Shown here: piece by piece, positions 7,069-15,664 of the stretch | Numbering within the stretch: the stretch's first letter is position 1 | How the letters are laid out: each line of letters starts with the position of its first letter | NCBI GenBank assembly: GCA_023387655.1 | Contig: JAEWHR010000244.1 | Span: 1-24,891, forward strand | From: Bacillota bacterium | GTDB taxonomy: Bacteria > Bacillota > Clostridia > Lachnospirales > Lachnospiraceae | DNA length: 24,891 nucleotides | Direction: 5' to 3' | Made by a program: the position numbers and the translations under genes | The notes under the pieces: model-generated | The model's input: only the letters and a program-made list of their open reading frames with translations | What the model was told of the DNA's origin: nothing | Database searches by the model: none

Positions 7069-9096
7069 ATGAGTATGGAAAGAGGTAATTTATCAATTAA
7101 TTCCGAGAATATTTTTCCTATTATTAAGAAGTGGTTGTATTCTGATCACGACATTTTTTTCCGTGAATTAATATCGAATGGTTGTGATGCGATTACAAAA
7201 CTTAAGAAACTTAGTATCATTGGCGAATTTTCTATACCAGAAGGGGAAGAATTTAAGATTAATGTACTTGTAAATCCAGAAGAAAAGACTTTGACTTTTA
7301 TTGATAATGGTGTTGGTATGACTGCCGACGAAGTAAAAGAATATATCAACCAGATTGCTTTCTCTGGAGCTCGTGACTTCTTAAATAAGTATAAAGACAA
7401 AGCAAATGAAGATCAAATTATCGGACATTTTGGTCTTGGTTTCTATTCTGCATTCATGGTGGCTCATAAGGTAACAATCGATACCTTATCTTGGCAAGAA
7501 GGTGCAAAACCTGTTCACTGGGAATCAGAAGAAGGTATTGATTTCCAGATGGGAGAAGGAGATAAGGCAGAGAGAGGAACAAAGATTACTCTTCATTTAA
7601 ATGAAGAAAGTTATGAGTTCTCCAATGAGTATCGTGCCAAAGAAGTAATTGAGAAATATTGTTCTTTTATGCCAGTTCCTATTTACTTTAAAAATGAAAA
7701 TGCAAAAGAAGAGCTAGAAGAAACCACAGAGGCAGAATCCGAAGTAACAGAGGATACTGTTGTTGATGCTGAGGTTACAGAAGATGGTAAAGTAGCTGAA
7801 ACTAAGAAGGAAAAGAAGGGGCCAAAGCCACTTAACAATCCTGAGCCATTATGGACAAAGCATCCAAACGAATGCAAAGAGGAAGATTATAAGGAATTTT
7901 ATCGTCAGGTATTCCATGACTATAAAGAGCCATTATTCTGGATACACCTCAATATGGATTATCCATTTAACTTAAAGGGTATCTTATACTTTCCTAAGAT
8001 TAATACAGAATACGATAGCATGGAAGGAACGATTAAATTATATAGTAATCAGGTATTTATCGCTGACAACATTAAAGAAGTAATTCCTGAATTCTTAATG
8101 CTTCTAAAGGGTGTTATCGATTGTCCAGATTTACCACTTAACGTTTCAAGAAGTGCTTTACAAAATGATGGTTTTGTGAAGAAAATCTCCGATTACATTA
8201 CAAAGAAGGTAGCAGATAAGTTATCTGGAATGTATAAGGTAGAGCGTGAAAACTATGAGAAATACTGGGATGATTTAAGCCCATTCATTAAATATGGTTG
8301 CTTAAAGGATGATAAATTCCGTGAGAAAATGAAGGATTTCATTATCTTTAAGAACTTAGAGAAGAAGTATGTGACACTTCCAGAATATCTTGAAGCTGCT
8401 AAGAAATTAAATGGTACCGCTGAAGAAGTAAAGGCTGAAGCAGAGGAAGCAAAATCTGAATCTGATAAGGAGCCAAAGGAAGAGAAGAAAGATACAGTAT
8501 ATTATGTAACGGATGAACAACAGCAGAGTCAATATATTAAGATGTTTAAAGACTCTGGTATTGACGCTGTGTATATGACACATAATATCGATCAGCCATT
8601 TATTACTCAGTTAGAGCAATCAGATCAGAAGGTTCGTTTCCAAAGAATTGATGCTGATATCAACGACACTATGACAGAGATTTCTTCAGAGGAAGAAACG
8701 AAAGAGCTAGATAAGAAAAAGGATAGTCTAACTGAGGTATTTAAGAAAGCATTAAAGAAAGAAAAGTTAGAAGTTAAAGTTGTTAAATTAAAGGATGCTA
8801 AGGTATCTTCCATGATTACGCTATCTGAGGAGAGCCGTAGAATGCAGGATATGATGAAAATGTATAATATGTATGGAATGGATCCTTCTGCATTCGGACC
8901 GACAGAAACTTTAATCTTAAATGCCAATAATCAGTTAGTTCAGTATGTATTAGAGAATAATTCTGCTGAGCATACAGATATGATTTGTGAGCAGTTATAT
9001 GATCTTGCTTATATTGCGCATAAGCCATTAGCACCAGAGGCTATGACAAAATTTATTGAGAGAAGCAATGAGATTTTGATGCTTTTAACAAAATAA
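7069..9096 (+). CDS. htpG: Molecular chaperone HtpG (bacterial Hsp90)
   Basis: ATP-dependent cytosolic chaperone. I place the start at ATG 7069, which has AAAAAGGAG 9 nt upstream, giving 675 residues. An in-frame ATG at 7024 would add 15 residues but lacks a ribosome site. The GHKL ATPase domain is clear: RELISN with the catalytic Glu and adenine-contacting Asn, DNGVGMT, and the lid GHFGLGFYSAFMVA. The middle-domain ATP-contacting Arg is in LPLNVSRSALQ. Two acidic, low-complexity insertions stand out. One, at residues about 212-255 (7702-7833), lies between the N and middle domains at the place of the eukaryotic charged linker. The other is at about 451-475. E. coli HtpG has only a short linker at the first position. 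The gene is monocistronic, with its own CIRCE-linked promoter and a strong terminator, so it is predicted to belong to the HrcA heat-shock regulon. Confidence 0.95.
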   Translation: MSMERGNLSINSENIFPIIKKWLYSDHDIFFRELISNGCDAITKLKKLSIIGEFSIPEGEEFKINVLVNPEEKTLTFIDNGVGMTADEVKEYINQIAFSGARDFLNKYKDKANEDQIIGHFGLGFYSAFMVAHKVTIDTLSWQEGAKPVHWESEEGIDFQMGEGDKAERGTKITLHLNEESYEFSNEYRAKEVIEKYCSFMPVPIYFKNENAKEELEETTEAESEVTEDTVVDAEVTEDGKVAETKKEKKGPKPLNNPEPLWTKHPNECKEEDYKEFYRQVFHDYKEPLFWIHLNMDYPFNLKGILYFPKINTEYDSMEGTIKLYSNQVFIADNIKEVIPEFLMLLKGVIDCPDLPLNVSRSALQNDGFVKKISDYITKKVADKLSGMYKVERENYEKYWDDLSPFIKYGCLKDDKFREKMKDFIIFKNLEKKYVTLPEYLEAAKKLNGTAEEVKAEAEEAKSESDKEPKEEKKDTVYYVTDEQQQSQYIKMFKDSGIDAVYMTHNIDQPFITQLEQSDQKVRFQRIDADINDTMTEISSEEETKELDKKKDSLTEVFKKALKKEKLEVKVVKLKDAKVSSMITLSEESRRMQDMMKMYNMYGMDPSAFGPTETLILNANNQLVQYVLENNSAEHTDMICEQLYDLAYIAHKPLAPEAMTKFIERSNEILMLLTK

Positions 9097-9135
9097 GAGA
9101 TAATAAAAACGTAAGAAATAGAGCGTATTAACAAT

Positions 9136-9183
9136 GAAAAAGAGCTATTGCATGGGAAACTATTGCAATAGCTTTTTTCTTTT
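9136..9183 (+). terminator. Rho-independent terminator of htpG
   Basis: AGCTATTGCA (9143-9152) pairs perfectly with TGCAATAGCT (9164-9173) around an 11-nt loop. It is preceded by AAAAAG and followed by a long T tract (TTTTTCTTTTTTTT). Confidence 0.9.
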
Positions 9184-9361
9184 TTTTGTAAAAAATATTT
9201 GTAATGAGAAGGATAAATAATTTGTTTTCTATCTCGTCATATAAAGAGAATCCTCTTCATCAAAGTTTAATTTTCACAAAAAAGCATTAATTGATAACAC
9301 ATCTATAAAAATCGAGTATTTTTTTGTACATATTACACAAAAAAATAACTTCTACTTGTAT

Positions 9362-9390
9362 TTGACAGAATTTGGAAATGATGATAATAT
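9362..9390 (+). promoter_or_regulatory. Extended -10 sigma-A promoter upstream of the GH48 gene
   Basis: A perfect TTGACA (9362-9367), 17 bp, TAATAT (9385-9390), with an extended -10 TGA at 9382-9384. It is the best sigma-A candidate in the region and would give a leader of about 325 nt. Confidence 0.7.
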
Positions 9391-9435
9391 ACAGATTGTA
9401 CAGATAAGTTACAGATAAAAACTCAGAATACAGAC
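9391..9435 (+). repeat. Iterated ACAGAT boxes at the start of the GH48 transcript
   Basis: ACAGAT occurs at 9391-9396, 9400-9405 and 9411-9416, and ACAGAC at 9430-9435, beginning immediately after the -10 box. The clustering suggests a repeated binding site for a protein on DNA or RNA. The sequence alone does not show which. Confidence 0.5.
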
Positions 9436-9723
9436 GAAATAGTAAGAATTGAAAAATTATTAAAATATTAATATTATTGTTTCTGATATGTGTTAAATTA
9501 TAAATTAGGTGATGGATTTGGACAAGCCTATTAAATATATAAAAAGAAAGAGAGACGTTAAAACGAACAAAACCCAATACTACTAATCTTATTCTATTAA
9601 GAACCTTCAAGTCAATTGATATATAGATTTGGAAATTTTTGCAAAGGAAGGAAGGGATAAGAAACTGTGTTCAAATACCTTATATTATTGACGTGGAGAG
9701 TTAATTAATAAGGAGGGTTTTGT

Positions 9724-12486
9724 ATGGAAAAACGTATCTACAAGAGAATAGCAGCACTCATAATGACAATTGCGATGGTATTAACTCTAATTCCTCAAGT
9801 GTCAAAGGAAACTACAGTTTCTGCTCAAGCAACTGCTGAAGCTTTGGTAGAGGCTAAGGCAAGGGGAACCTATGAGCAACGTTTTATGGACTTATGGTCT
9901 GATATAAAAGACCCAGCGAATGGTTATTTTAGTTCTAAAGGGGTACCATATCACTCCATTGAAACAATGCTCGTAGAAGCTCCAGATTATGGACATGTAA
10001 CTACCAGTGAGGCTTTGAGCTATTATATGTGGCTTGAAGCGATGTACGGTAAATTTACTGGTGATTTTTCAGGCTATGAAACTGCTTGGAATGTAACAGA
10101 AAAATATCTGATTCCTACGGATGCAGATCAGCCACCAACCAGTATGAGCAAGTACAATCCAAGTAAACCAGCAAGTTATGCACCAGAATATCAGGATCCT
10201 AGCCAATACCCAGCAGCGCTTGATTTTAATGCGCCTGTTGGTAAGGACCCAATTTGGACTGAACTTGTTGCAGCATATGGGCGGAATACAATCTATGGTA
10301 TGCACTGGTTACTGGATGTTGATAATTGGTATGGGTATGGTTCTAGGGGAGATGGAACCACATCACCATCCTATATTAACACTTTTCAACGTGGAGAGCA
10401 GGAGTCTACTTGGGAAACGATTCCTCAACCATGTTGGGATGATATGAAATATGGCGGAAAGAACGGTTACTTAGACTTATTCACTGGTGATAGTACATAT
10501 TCGAAGCAATTTAAGTATACGAACGCACCAGATGCAGACGCAAGAGCAGTTCAAGCTGCTTATTGGGCAAATGAATGGTCAAAGGATTATAATGTGAATA
10601 TTGATTCTTATTTATCAAAAGCTACGATGATGGGCGATTATCTTCGTTATGCTATGTTTGATAAATATTTTAGAAAAATTGGAAATTCTACGGTCGCTGG
10701 TACAGGATATGATGCAGCACATTACTTAATGTCTTGGTATTATGCTTGGGGTGGTGGAATCACAGCAGACTGGGCATGGATTATTGGATCTAGCCATAAC
10801 CATTTTGGTTATCAGAATCCAATGGCTGCTTGGATCCTATCAGAGGATGCAAAGTTTAAACCAAAGTCAACGAATGGTCAGAGTGATTGGGCAACAAGCC
10901 TTGATAGACAGTTAGAATTCTATCAATGGTTACAATCCTCTGAAGGAGCAATTGCTGGTGGAGCTAGTAACTCAAGAAATGGGCGTTATGAGGCATGGCC
11001 AGCTGGTACCTCTACATTCTATGGAATGGGATATGAAGAAAACCCAGTATACAAAGATCCAGGAAGTAATACTTGGTTTGGTTTCCAGGCATGGTCAATG
11101 CAGCGTGTAGCGGAATATTATTATAAGACGAACGACGCTAGAGCGAAACAGATTCTCGATAAATGGGTAGCTTGGGTGAAAACCGTAGTTGTATTGAAAG
11201 CAGATGGAACTTTTACAATACCGAATAAACTTGATTGGAGCGGTCAACCAGATACATGGACAGGCACTTATACTGGTAATCCTAATCTCAAAGTTATTGT
11301 AGTTGATTCTGGTACCGATCTTGGTATTACTGGATCTCTAGCAAATGCTTTATTATACTATAGTAAAGCAGCTAATGATGAGTCCGCAAAGAACTTAGCA
11401 AAAGAATTATTAGATCGTGTATGGAACTTATATCGTGATGATAAGGGAGTTGCGGCGCCTGAGTTACGTACAGACTATAAGAGATTCTTCGAACAGACCG
11501 TTTATGTTCCAAGTACTTTTAACGGTACAATGCCAAATGGCGATGTGATTAAATCTGGTGTTAAATTCTTAGATATCCGTTCTAAGTATTTACAAGATCC
11601 ATCCTATCCTAAATTATTGGAAGCATACCAGAATAATCAGACACCAGAGTTTACGTACCATAGATTCTGGGCTCAGTGTGATGTTGCAATTGCAAATGGT
11701 GTATATTCACTTCTTTATGAGAATGGTTCTGGTACAGTTAATTATGCTAATATAAATCCTACCAAGGGAACCTTTGATAAAGCAGTAGGAAAACAAGCAG
11801 ATCTTAGTTCTACATTATCCATGCAAGGTTTTACTTTTGTTAACTTAAGTAATGGTACAGCACCTCTTACTTTAAATACTGACTACACTGTTAGTGGCAA
11901 TACTGTTGTTCTTAAGAAAGAATTTTTATCTACATTACCACTTGGTGATACTACGATAACCTTTAATTTTAGCGGCGGTTATACAAAACCTTTTGTAGTA
12001 ACCGTAGTAGATACAACCGTAGTAGTGGTAGTTGGTGACATAAAGGTTCAGATGTATAATGGAAACAACAGCGCAACAACGAATGGAATTGCACCACGCT
12101 TTAAACTTGTGAATACAGGGTTAAGTAGTGTTAATCTTAGCGATGTAAAGATACGTTATTATTATACAATTGATGGAGAGAAGAGTCAGAATTTCTGGTG
12201 TGATTGGTCATCGATTGGAAGCAGTAATGTTACGGGAACCTTTGTTAAGATGGCTACTCCAAAGACGGGAGCAGATTATTATCTTGAGATTGGATTTACA
12301 AGTGGAGCCGGTTCGCTACAGGCAGGACAAGGAATCGAAGTTCAAGGAAGATTCTCAAAAACAGATTGGTCTAATTATACCCAAACTGGAGACTTTTCCT
12401 TCAGTAGCAGCGGTAACTCCTACGCTGATTGGAATAAGTCAACTGCTTATGTAAGCGGTAAGCTTACTTGGGGCATGGAACCATAA
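9724..12486 (+). CDS. Secreted GH48 cellobiohydrolase with X2 and CBM3 modules
   Basis: 920 residues. The signal peptide spans about 1-36 (cleavage near SAQA). The GH48 catalytic domain (about 40-670) belongs to a family of inverting, processive cellulases that release cellobiose from reducing ends. Glu85 (LVEAPDYGH) and Glu96 (VTTSEA) have the same 11-residue spacing as Glu44 and Glu55 of Clostridium cellulolyticum Cel48F, where Glu55 is the proposed acid. An X2 Ig-like module follows (about 678-766), then a family 3 cellulose-binding module (771-920) ending WGMEP. No dockerin is present, so it is a free enzyme and not a cellulosome subunit. The start is fixed by AAGGAGG 7 nt upstream. The GH9 gene lies 124 nt downstream, and the two are expected to be synergistic on crystalline cellulose. 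I recall this as Cphy_3368 of L. phytofermentans (not searched). Confidence 0.95.
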   Translation: MEKRIYKRIAALIMTIAMVLTLIPQVSKETTVSAQATAEALVEAKARGTYEQRFMDLWSDIKDPANGYFSSKGVPYHSIETMLVEAPDYGHVTTSEALSYYMWLEAMYGKFTGDFSGYETAWNVTEKYLIPTDADQPPTSMSKYNPSKPASYAPEYQDPSQYPAALDFNAPVGKDPIWTELVAAYGRNTIYGMHWLLDVDNWYGYGSRGDGTTSPSYINTFQRGEQESTWETIPQPCWDDMKYGGKNGYLDLFTGDSTYSKQFKYTNAPDADARAVQAAYWANEWSKDYNVNIDSYLSKATMMGDYLRYAMFDKYFRKIGNSTVAGTGYDAAHYLMSWYYAWGGGITADWAWIIGSSHNHFGYQNPMAAWILSEDAKFKPKSTNGQSDWATSLDRQLEFYQWLQSSEGAIAGGASNSRNGRYEAWPAGTSTFYGMGYEENPVYKDPGSNTWFGFQAWSMQRVAEYYYKTNDARAKQILDKWVAWVKTVVVLKADGTFTIPNKLDWSGQPDTWTGTYTGNPNLKVIVVDSGTDLGITGSLANALLYYSKAANDESAKNLAKELLDRVWNLYRDDKGVAAPELRTDYKRFFEQTVYVPSTFNGTMPNGDVIKSGVKFLDIRSKYLQDPSYPKLLEAYQNNQTPEFTYHRFWAQCDVAIANGVYSLLYENGSGTVNYANINPTKGTFDKAVGKQADLSSTLSMQGFTFVNLSNGTAPLTLNTDYTVSGNTVVLKKEFLSTLPLGDTTITFNFSGGYTKPFVVTVVDTTVVVVVGDIKVQMYNGNNSATTNGIAPRFKLVNTGLSSVNLSDVKIRYYYTIDGEKSQNFWCDWSSIGSSNVTGTFVKMATPKTGADYYLEIGFTSGAGSLQAGQGIEVQGRFSKTDWSNYTQTGDFSFSSSGNSYADWNKSTAYVSGKLTWGMEP

Positions 12487-12497
12487 TAAGTTCTTTG

Positions 12498-12529
12498 GGC
12501 AATAGAAAGTGATTTAACTTTCTATTGCC
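12498..12529 (+). promoter_or_regulatory. Perfect 13-bp intercistronic hairpin without U tract, after GH48
   Basis: GGCAATAGAAAGT (12498-12510) and ACTTTCTATTGCC (12517-12529) pair perfectly around a 6-nt loop. What follows is TATACAAAAAGG and not a T run, so it does not look like an intrinsic terminator. It more likely stabilises the 3' end of GH48 mRNA after processing, or partially attenuates readthrough. Confidence 0.7.
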
Positions 12530-12548
12530 TATACAAAAAGGAATAACG

Positions 12549-12577
12549 TTGAGAAAGACACTTTCAACTTTTAATAT
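12549..12577 (+). promoter_or_regulatory. Candidate internal promoter of the GH9 gene
   Basis: TTGAGA (12549-12554), 17 bp, TAATAT (12572-12577). The -10 hexamer is identical to that of the GH48 promoter. It would give a leader of about 30 nt and let GH9 be transcribed without GH48. This is a sequence match only. Confidence 0.4.
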
Positions 12578-12581
12578 TGAG

Positions 12582-12595
12582 TCCGCTAAAGCGGA
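12582..12595 (+). promoter_or_regulatory. Small GC hairpin just upstream of the GH9 ribosome site
   Basis: TCCGC (12582-12586) and GCGGA (12591-12595) close a TAAA loop, ending 3 nt before GGAGG (12599-12603), which lies 7 nt before the ATG. Its position could protect or tune translation initiation, or mark the 5' end of a processed GH9 message. Confidence 0.4.
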
Positions 12596-12610
12596 TATGG
12601 AGGTATCGTT

Positions 12611-15571
12611 ATGAAAAAGATGTTAAGTCTTTTATTAGTGATTACACTTATGATATCCATGGTACCATCAAAAGCTAAGGCAGCTGAATCAAATTATAAT
12701 TACGGAGAAGCGCTACAAAAAGCAATTATGTTTTATGAATTTCAACGTTCTGGCGACCTACCAAATACCATTCGAAATAACTGGAGAGGTGACTCTGGAT
12801 TAAACGATGGTGCAGATGTTGGTTTGGATCTAACTGGTGGCTGGTATGATGCTGGTGATCATGTAAAATTTAATCTTCCAATGGCATATTCTGCAACCAT
12901 GTTAGCATGGGCTGTATATGAAGAAGAGGCAACACTCTCACAAGCGGGACAACTAGATTATTTATTAGATGAAATTAAGTGGACTAGTGATTACCTAATG
13001 AAGTGTCATCCAGAGAAGAATGTATTTTATTATCAGGTTGGTAATGGTAATACGGACCATTCTTGGTGGGGACCAGCTGAGGTTATGCAGATGGCTAGAC
13101 CATCATATAAGGTTGACTTAAATAATCCAGGTTCTTCTGTAGTGGGAGAAGCGGCAGCAGCTCTTGCAGCTACAGCACTTGTATATAAGACAAAAGATCC
13201 AACCTACGCAGCAACTTGTCTTCGTCATGCAAAAGAGCTCTATAATTTTGCGGAAACAACGAAAAGTGATGCTGGTTATACCGCAGCAAATGGTTTCTAT
13301 ACTTCTTATAGTGGATTTTATGATGAACTATCCTGGGCTGCTGCATGGATTTATCTTGCAGGTGGAGAGTCAACTTACCTAGATAAGGCAGAATCCTATG
13401 TTTCTTATTGGGGAACTGAGCCACAGTCTGCTACGTTAAGTTATAAGTGGGCACAAAGCTGGGATGATGTTCATTATGGTGCAGCTTTATTGTTAGCAAG
13501 GATCACAAATAAAGCAATTTATAAGAATAATGTTGAAATGCATTTAGACTATTGGACCGTAGGGTATAATGGAAATCGTATTTCTTATACACCGAAAGGG
13601 CTTGCTTGGTTGGATTCATGGGGAGCATTACGTTATGCTACTACAACAGCATTTTTAGCAAGTGTTTATGCTGACTGGAGTGGATGTAGTGCTGAAAAAG
13701 CTAGCATCTACAATGCATTTGCAAAACAGCAGGTAGATTATGCGCTAGGTAGTGCTGGAAGAAGTTATGTAGTTGGATATGGTGTAAATCCTCCGACAAG
13801 ACCTCATCATAGGACCGCACACAGTTCATGGGCGGATAGTCAAACCGAGCCAAATTACAACAGACACACCATTTACGGTGCATTAGTGGGTGGACCTGGT
13901 AGGGATGATGGCTATGAAGATAACATTGGTAATTATGTAAACAATGAAATCGCTTGCGATTATAATGCAGGGTTTGTTGGTGTATTAGCTAAAATGTATA
14001 AAGATTATGGCGGTACAGCGATTACAAACTTTAAAGCGATAGAAACGGTTACAAACGATGAGTTATTTATTCAAGCTGGTATTAATGCTTCTGGTCCTAC
14101 ATTTATCGAGATTAAAGCTTTAGTGTTCAATCAGACAGGTTGGCCTGCTCGCGTTACCGATAAATTATCCTTTAAGTATTTTATTGATATTTCGGAATAT
14201 GTAGCAAAGGGTTATACGAAGAATGACTTTACAGTATCTACAAATTATAATAATGGGGCTACTACGTCTGCGCTGATTCCATGGGATGCTGCAAACAATA
14301 TCTATTATGTGAATGTAGATTTTTCAGGTACTAAGATTTATCCAGGCGGACAGTCTGCTTATAAGAAAGAAGTACAATTTAGAATAGCGGGCCCACAAAA
14401 TGTTAATAACATATGGGACAATTCAAATGACTACTCCTTTACACAAATTAGTAATGTTTCTTCTGGCTCTACAGTAAAGACTACATACATTCCATTGTAT
14501 GATAATGGTACCTTAGTATTTGGTAATGAACCAAAGGCTGGAGTTCCTTCTGCAAGCCTTGACAAAACTACCGCAACGTTTGATAGGAATCCATCGGCAT
14601 CCGCAGATATTCCAGTTACTATTAATTTAAATGGGAATACGTTAACAGGGATTAAGAATGGAGCCTCAGTTTTAACGAAAGGTACTGACTATACTGTAGT
14701 TGGTAATGTAGTGACATTATCTAAGAATTACTTCTTAGCACAAGGTGCAGATATGGTTACGTTAACATTTGTATTTAGCGGTGGTAATGATGCAACGTTA
14801 AAAGTAACCTTGGTTGATACTTCACCAAGTGGGGCGATTAATCCAACTTCTGCAGTTTTTGATAAGGCAAGTGGAAAGCAAACGAATGTCGATGTTACAC
14901 TTACTGCAAATGGCAATACCTTAGTAGGGCTTAAGAACGGCTTAGTAAATCTGGTAGCTGGAACCGATTATGTCGTTTCAGGGACAACAGTGACGATTTT
15001 ATCATCTTATTTCAATCAATTTGCAGTAGGAAATCAATCCATTGTATTTGATATGAATAAAGGAACGGATCCAATCTTAGCAGTTACCATCAAGGATTCC
15101 TCTGTTGTGACCCCAACAGGTAATATCAAACTTCAGATGTTTAATGGAAATTCTTCTGCTACAACAAATGGTATTGCACCAAGAATAAAGTTAATCAATA
15201 CAGGAACTACTGCAATTAACTTATCAGAGATGAAGATTCGCTATTATTATACCATCAACGGTGAAAAAGCACAGGCATTTTGGTGTGATTACTCAACCAT
15301 TGGTAGCTCTAATGTAAATGGTACCTTTGTTAAGCTGAGTACACCAAAAACTAATGCAGATTACTATTTGGAGTTTTCATTTAAGTCTGGTGCAGGAACT
15401 TTAAATGCAGGTCAAAGCATGGAGGTGCAGGGGAGATTTTCCAAGACAGACTGGACAAACTATTCACAAACAGATGATTATTCCTTTGGCGATAGTAATA
15501 CAAGTTATGCTGATTGGTCTAAAACTACAGTTTACATCTCTGATATTTTAGTATGGGGAATGGAACCATAA
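12611..15571 (+). CDS. Secreted GH9 processive endoglucanase, GH9-CBM3c-X2-X2-CBM3
   Basis: 986 residues. The signal peptide is about 1-24 (AKA/AES). The GH9 inverting catalytic domain (about 25-470) shows WYDAGDHVKF with Asp80 and Asp83, PHHRTAHSSW (398-407), and Glu446 in NNEIACDYN as the expected proton donor. A CBM3c-like module (about 476-630) is fused directly behind it, the arrangement typical of processive GH9 endoglucanases, where it feeds the chain into the cleft. Two X2 Ig-like modules follow (about 648-738 and 741-834), then a CBM3 (837-986) that is 107/150 identical, by ungapped hand alignment, to the one in the GH48 protein. There is no dockerin, so it is a free extracellular enzyme. 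The start is set by GGAGG 7 nt upstream. I recall it as Cphy_3367 (not searched). Confidence 0.95.
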   Translation: MKKMLSLLLVITLMISMVPSKAKAAESNYNYGEALQKAIMFYEFQRSGDLPNTIRNNWRGDSGLNDGADVGLDLTGGWYDAGDHVKFNLPMAYSATMLAWAVYEEEATLSQAGQLDYLLDEIKWTSDYLMKCHPEKNVFYYQVGNGNTDHSWWGPAEVMQMARPSYKVDLNNPGSSVVGEAAAALAATALVYKTKDPTYAATCLRHAKELYNFAETTKSDAGYTAANGFYTSYSGFYDELSWAAAWIYLAGGESTYLDKAESYVSYWGTEPQSATLSYKWAQSWDDVHYGAALLLARITNKAIYKNNVEMHLDYWTVGYNGNRISYTPKGLAWLDSWGALRYATTTAFLASVYADWSGCSAEKASIYNAFAKQQVDYALGSAGRSYVVGYGVNPPTRPHHRTAHSSWADSQTEPNYNRHTIYGALVGGPGRDDGYEDNIGNYVNNEIACDYNAGFVGVLAKMYKDYGGTAITNFKAIETVTNDELFIQAGINASGPTFIEIKALVFNQTGWPARVTDKLSFKYFIDISEYVAKGYTKNDFTVSTNYNNGATTSALIPWDAANNIYYVNVDFSGTKIYPGGQSAYKKEVQFRIAGPQNVNNIWDNSNDYSFTQISNVSSGSTVKTTYIPLYDNGTLVFGNEPKAGVPSASLDKTTATFDRNPSASADIPVTINLNGNTLTGIKNGASVLTKGTDYTVVGNVVTLSKNYFLAQGADMVTLTFVFSGGNDATLKVTLVDTSPSGAINPTSAVFDKASGKQTNVDVTLTANGNTLVGLKNGLVNLVAGTDYVVSGTTVTILSSYFNQFAVGNQSIVFDMNKGTDPILAVTIKDSSVVTPTGNIKLQMFNGNSSATTNGIAPRIKLINTGTTAINLSEMKIRYYYTINGEKAQAFWCDYSTIGSSNVNGTFVKLSTPKTNADYYLEFSFKSGAGTLNAGQSMEVQGRFSKTDWTNYSQTDDYSFGDSNTSYADWSKTTVYISDILVWGMEP

Positions 15572-15577
15572 AAAGAA

Positions 15578-15607
15578 AAGTTATAATAAAAGAGGGGTTT
15601 ATAACTT
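15578..15607 (+). promoter_or_regulatory. AT-rich 9-bp hairpin after the GH9 gene
   Basis: AAGTTATAA (15578-15586) and TTATAACTT (15599-15607) form a perfect stem around a 12-nt loop. No U tract follows. It stands in tandem with the true terminator 11 nt further on and may add 3'-end stability to the mRNA. Confidence 0.5.
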
Positions 15608-15618
15608 AGTATAAAATA

Positions 15619-15664
15619 GAGGTCTGACACGAGCTATAGGGTGAGTGTCGGACCTCTTTTTATT
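15619..15664 (+). terminator. Rho-independent terminator of the cellulase locus
   Basis: GAGGTCTGACAC (15619-15630) pairs with GTGTCGGACCTC (15645-15656) as a 12-bp stem with one G-U pair and a 14-nt loop, followed by TTTTTATTT. Confidence 0.9.

Larger units (their letters stand above)
9184..9723 (+). promoter_or_regulatory. 540-bp AT-rich intergenic region and long leader of the GH48 gene
   Basis: No gene is visible here. A minus-strand frame at 9610-9287 has only a TTG start and no ribosome site. The region holds the promoter at 9362-9390, four ACAGAY boxes at 9391-9435, a self-complementary AATATTAATATT stretch near 9465-9476, and AAGGAGGG at 9710-9717 as the ribosome site. If the promoter is used, the leader is about 325 nt. 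I do not recognise a known riboswitch in it. Confidence 0.6.

Noticed and set aside
9287..9610. Minus-strand 107-residue frame upstream of GH48
   Set aside because: TTG start without ribosome site, AT-rich low-complexity composition, and it overlaps the GH48 promoter and leader.
9396..9723. Riboswitch in the GH48 leader
   Set aside because: I found none of the conserved cores I can recognise by eye (c-di-GMP, TPP, SAM, purine, glmS); a covariance-model scan would be needed.
12498..12529. Terminator between GH48 and GH9
   Set aside because: The stem is perfect, but no T tract follows (TATACAAAAAGG), so intrinsic termination is unlikely.
9724..15571. Cellulosome components
   Set aside because: Neither cellulase has a dockerin, and no scaffoldin or cohesin is present in the window; both end in a CBM3.
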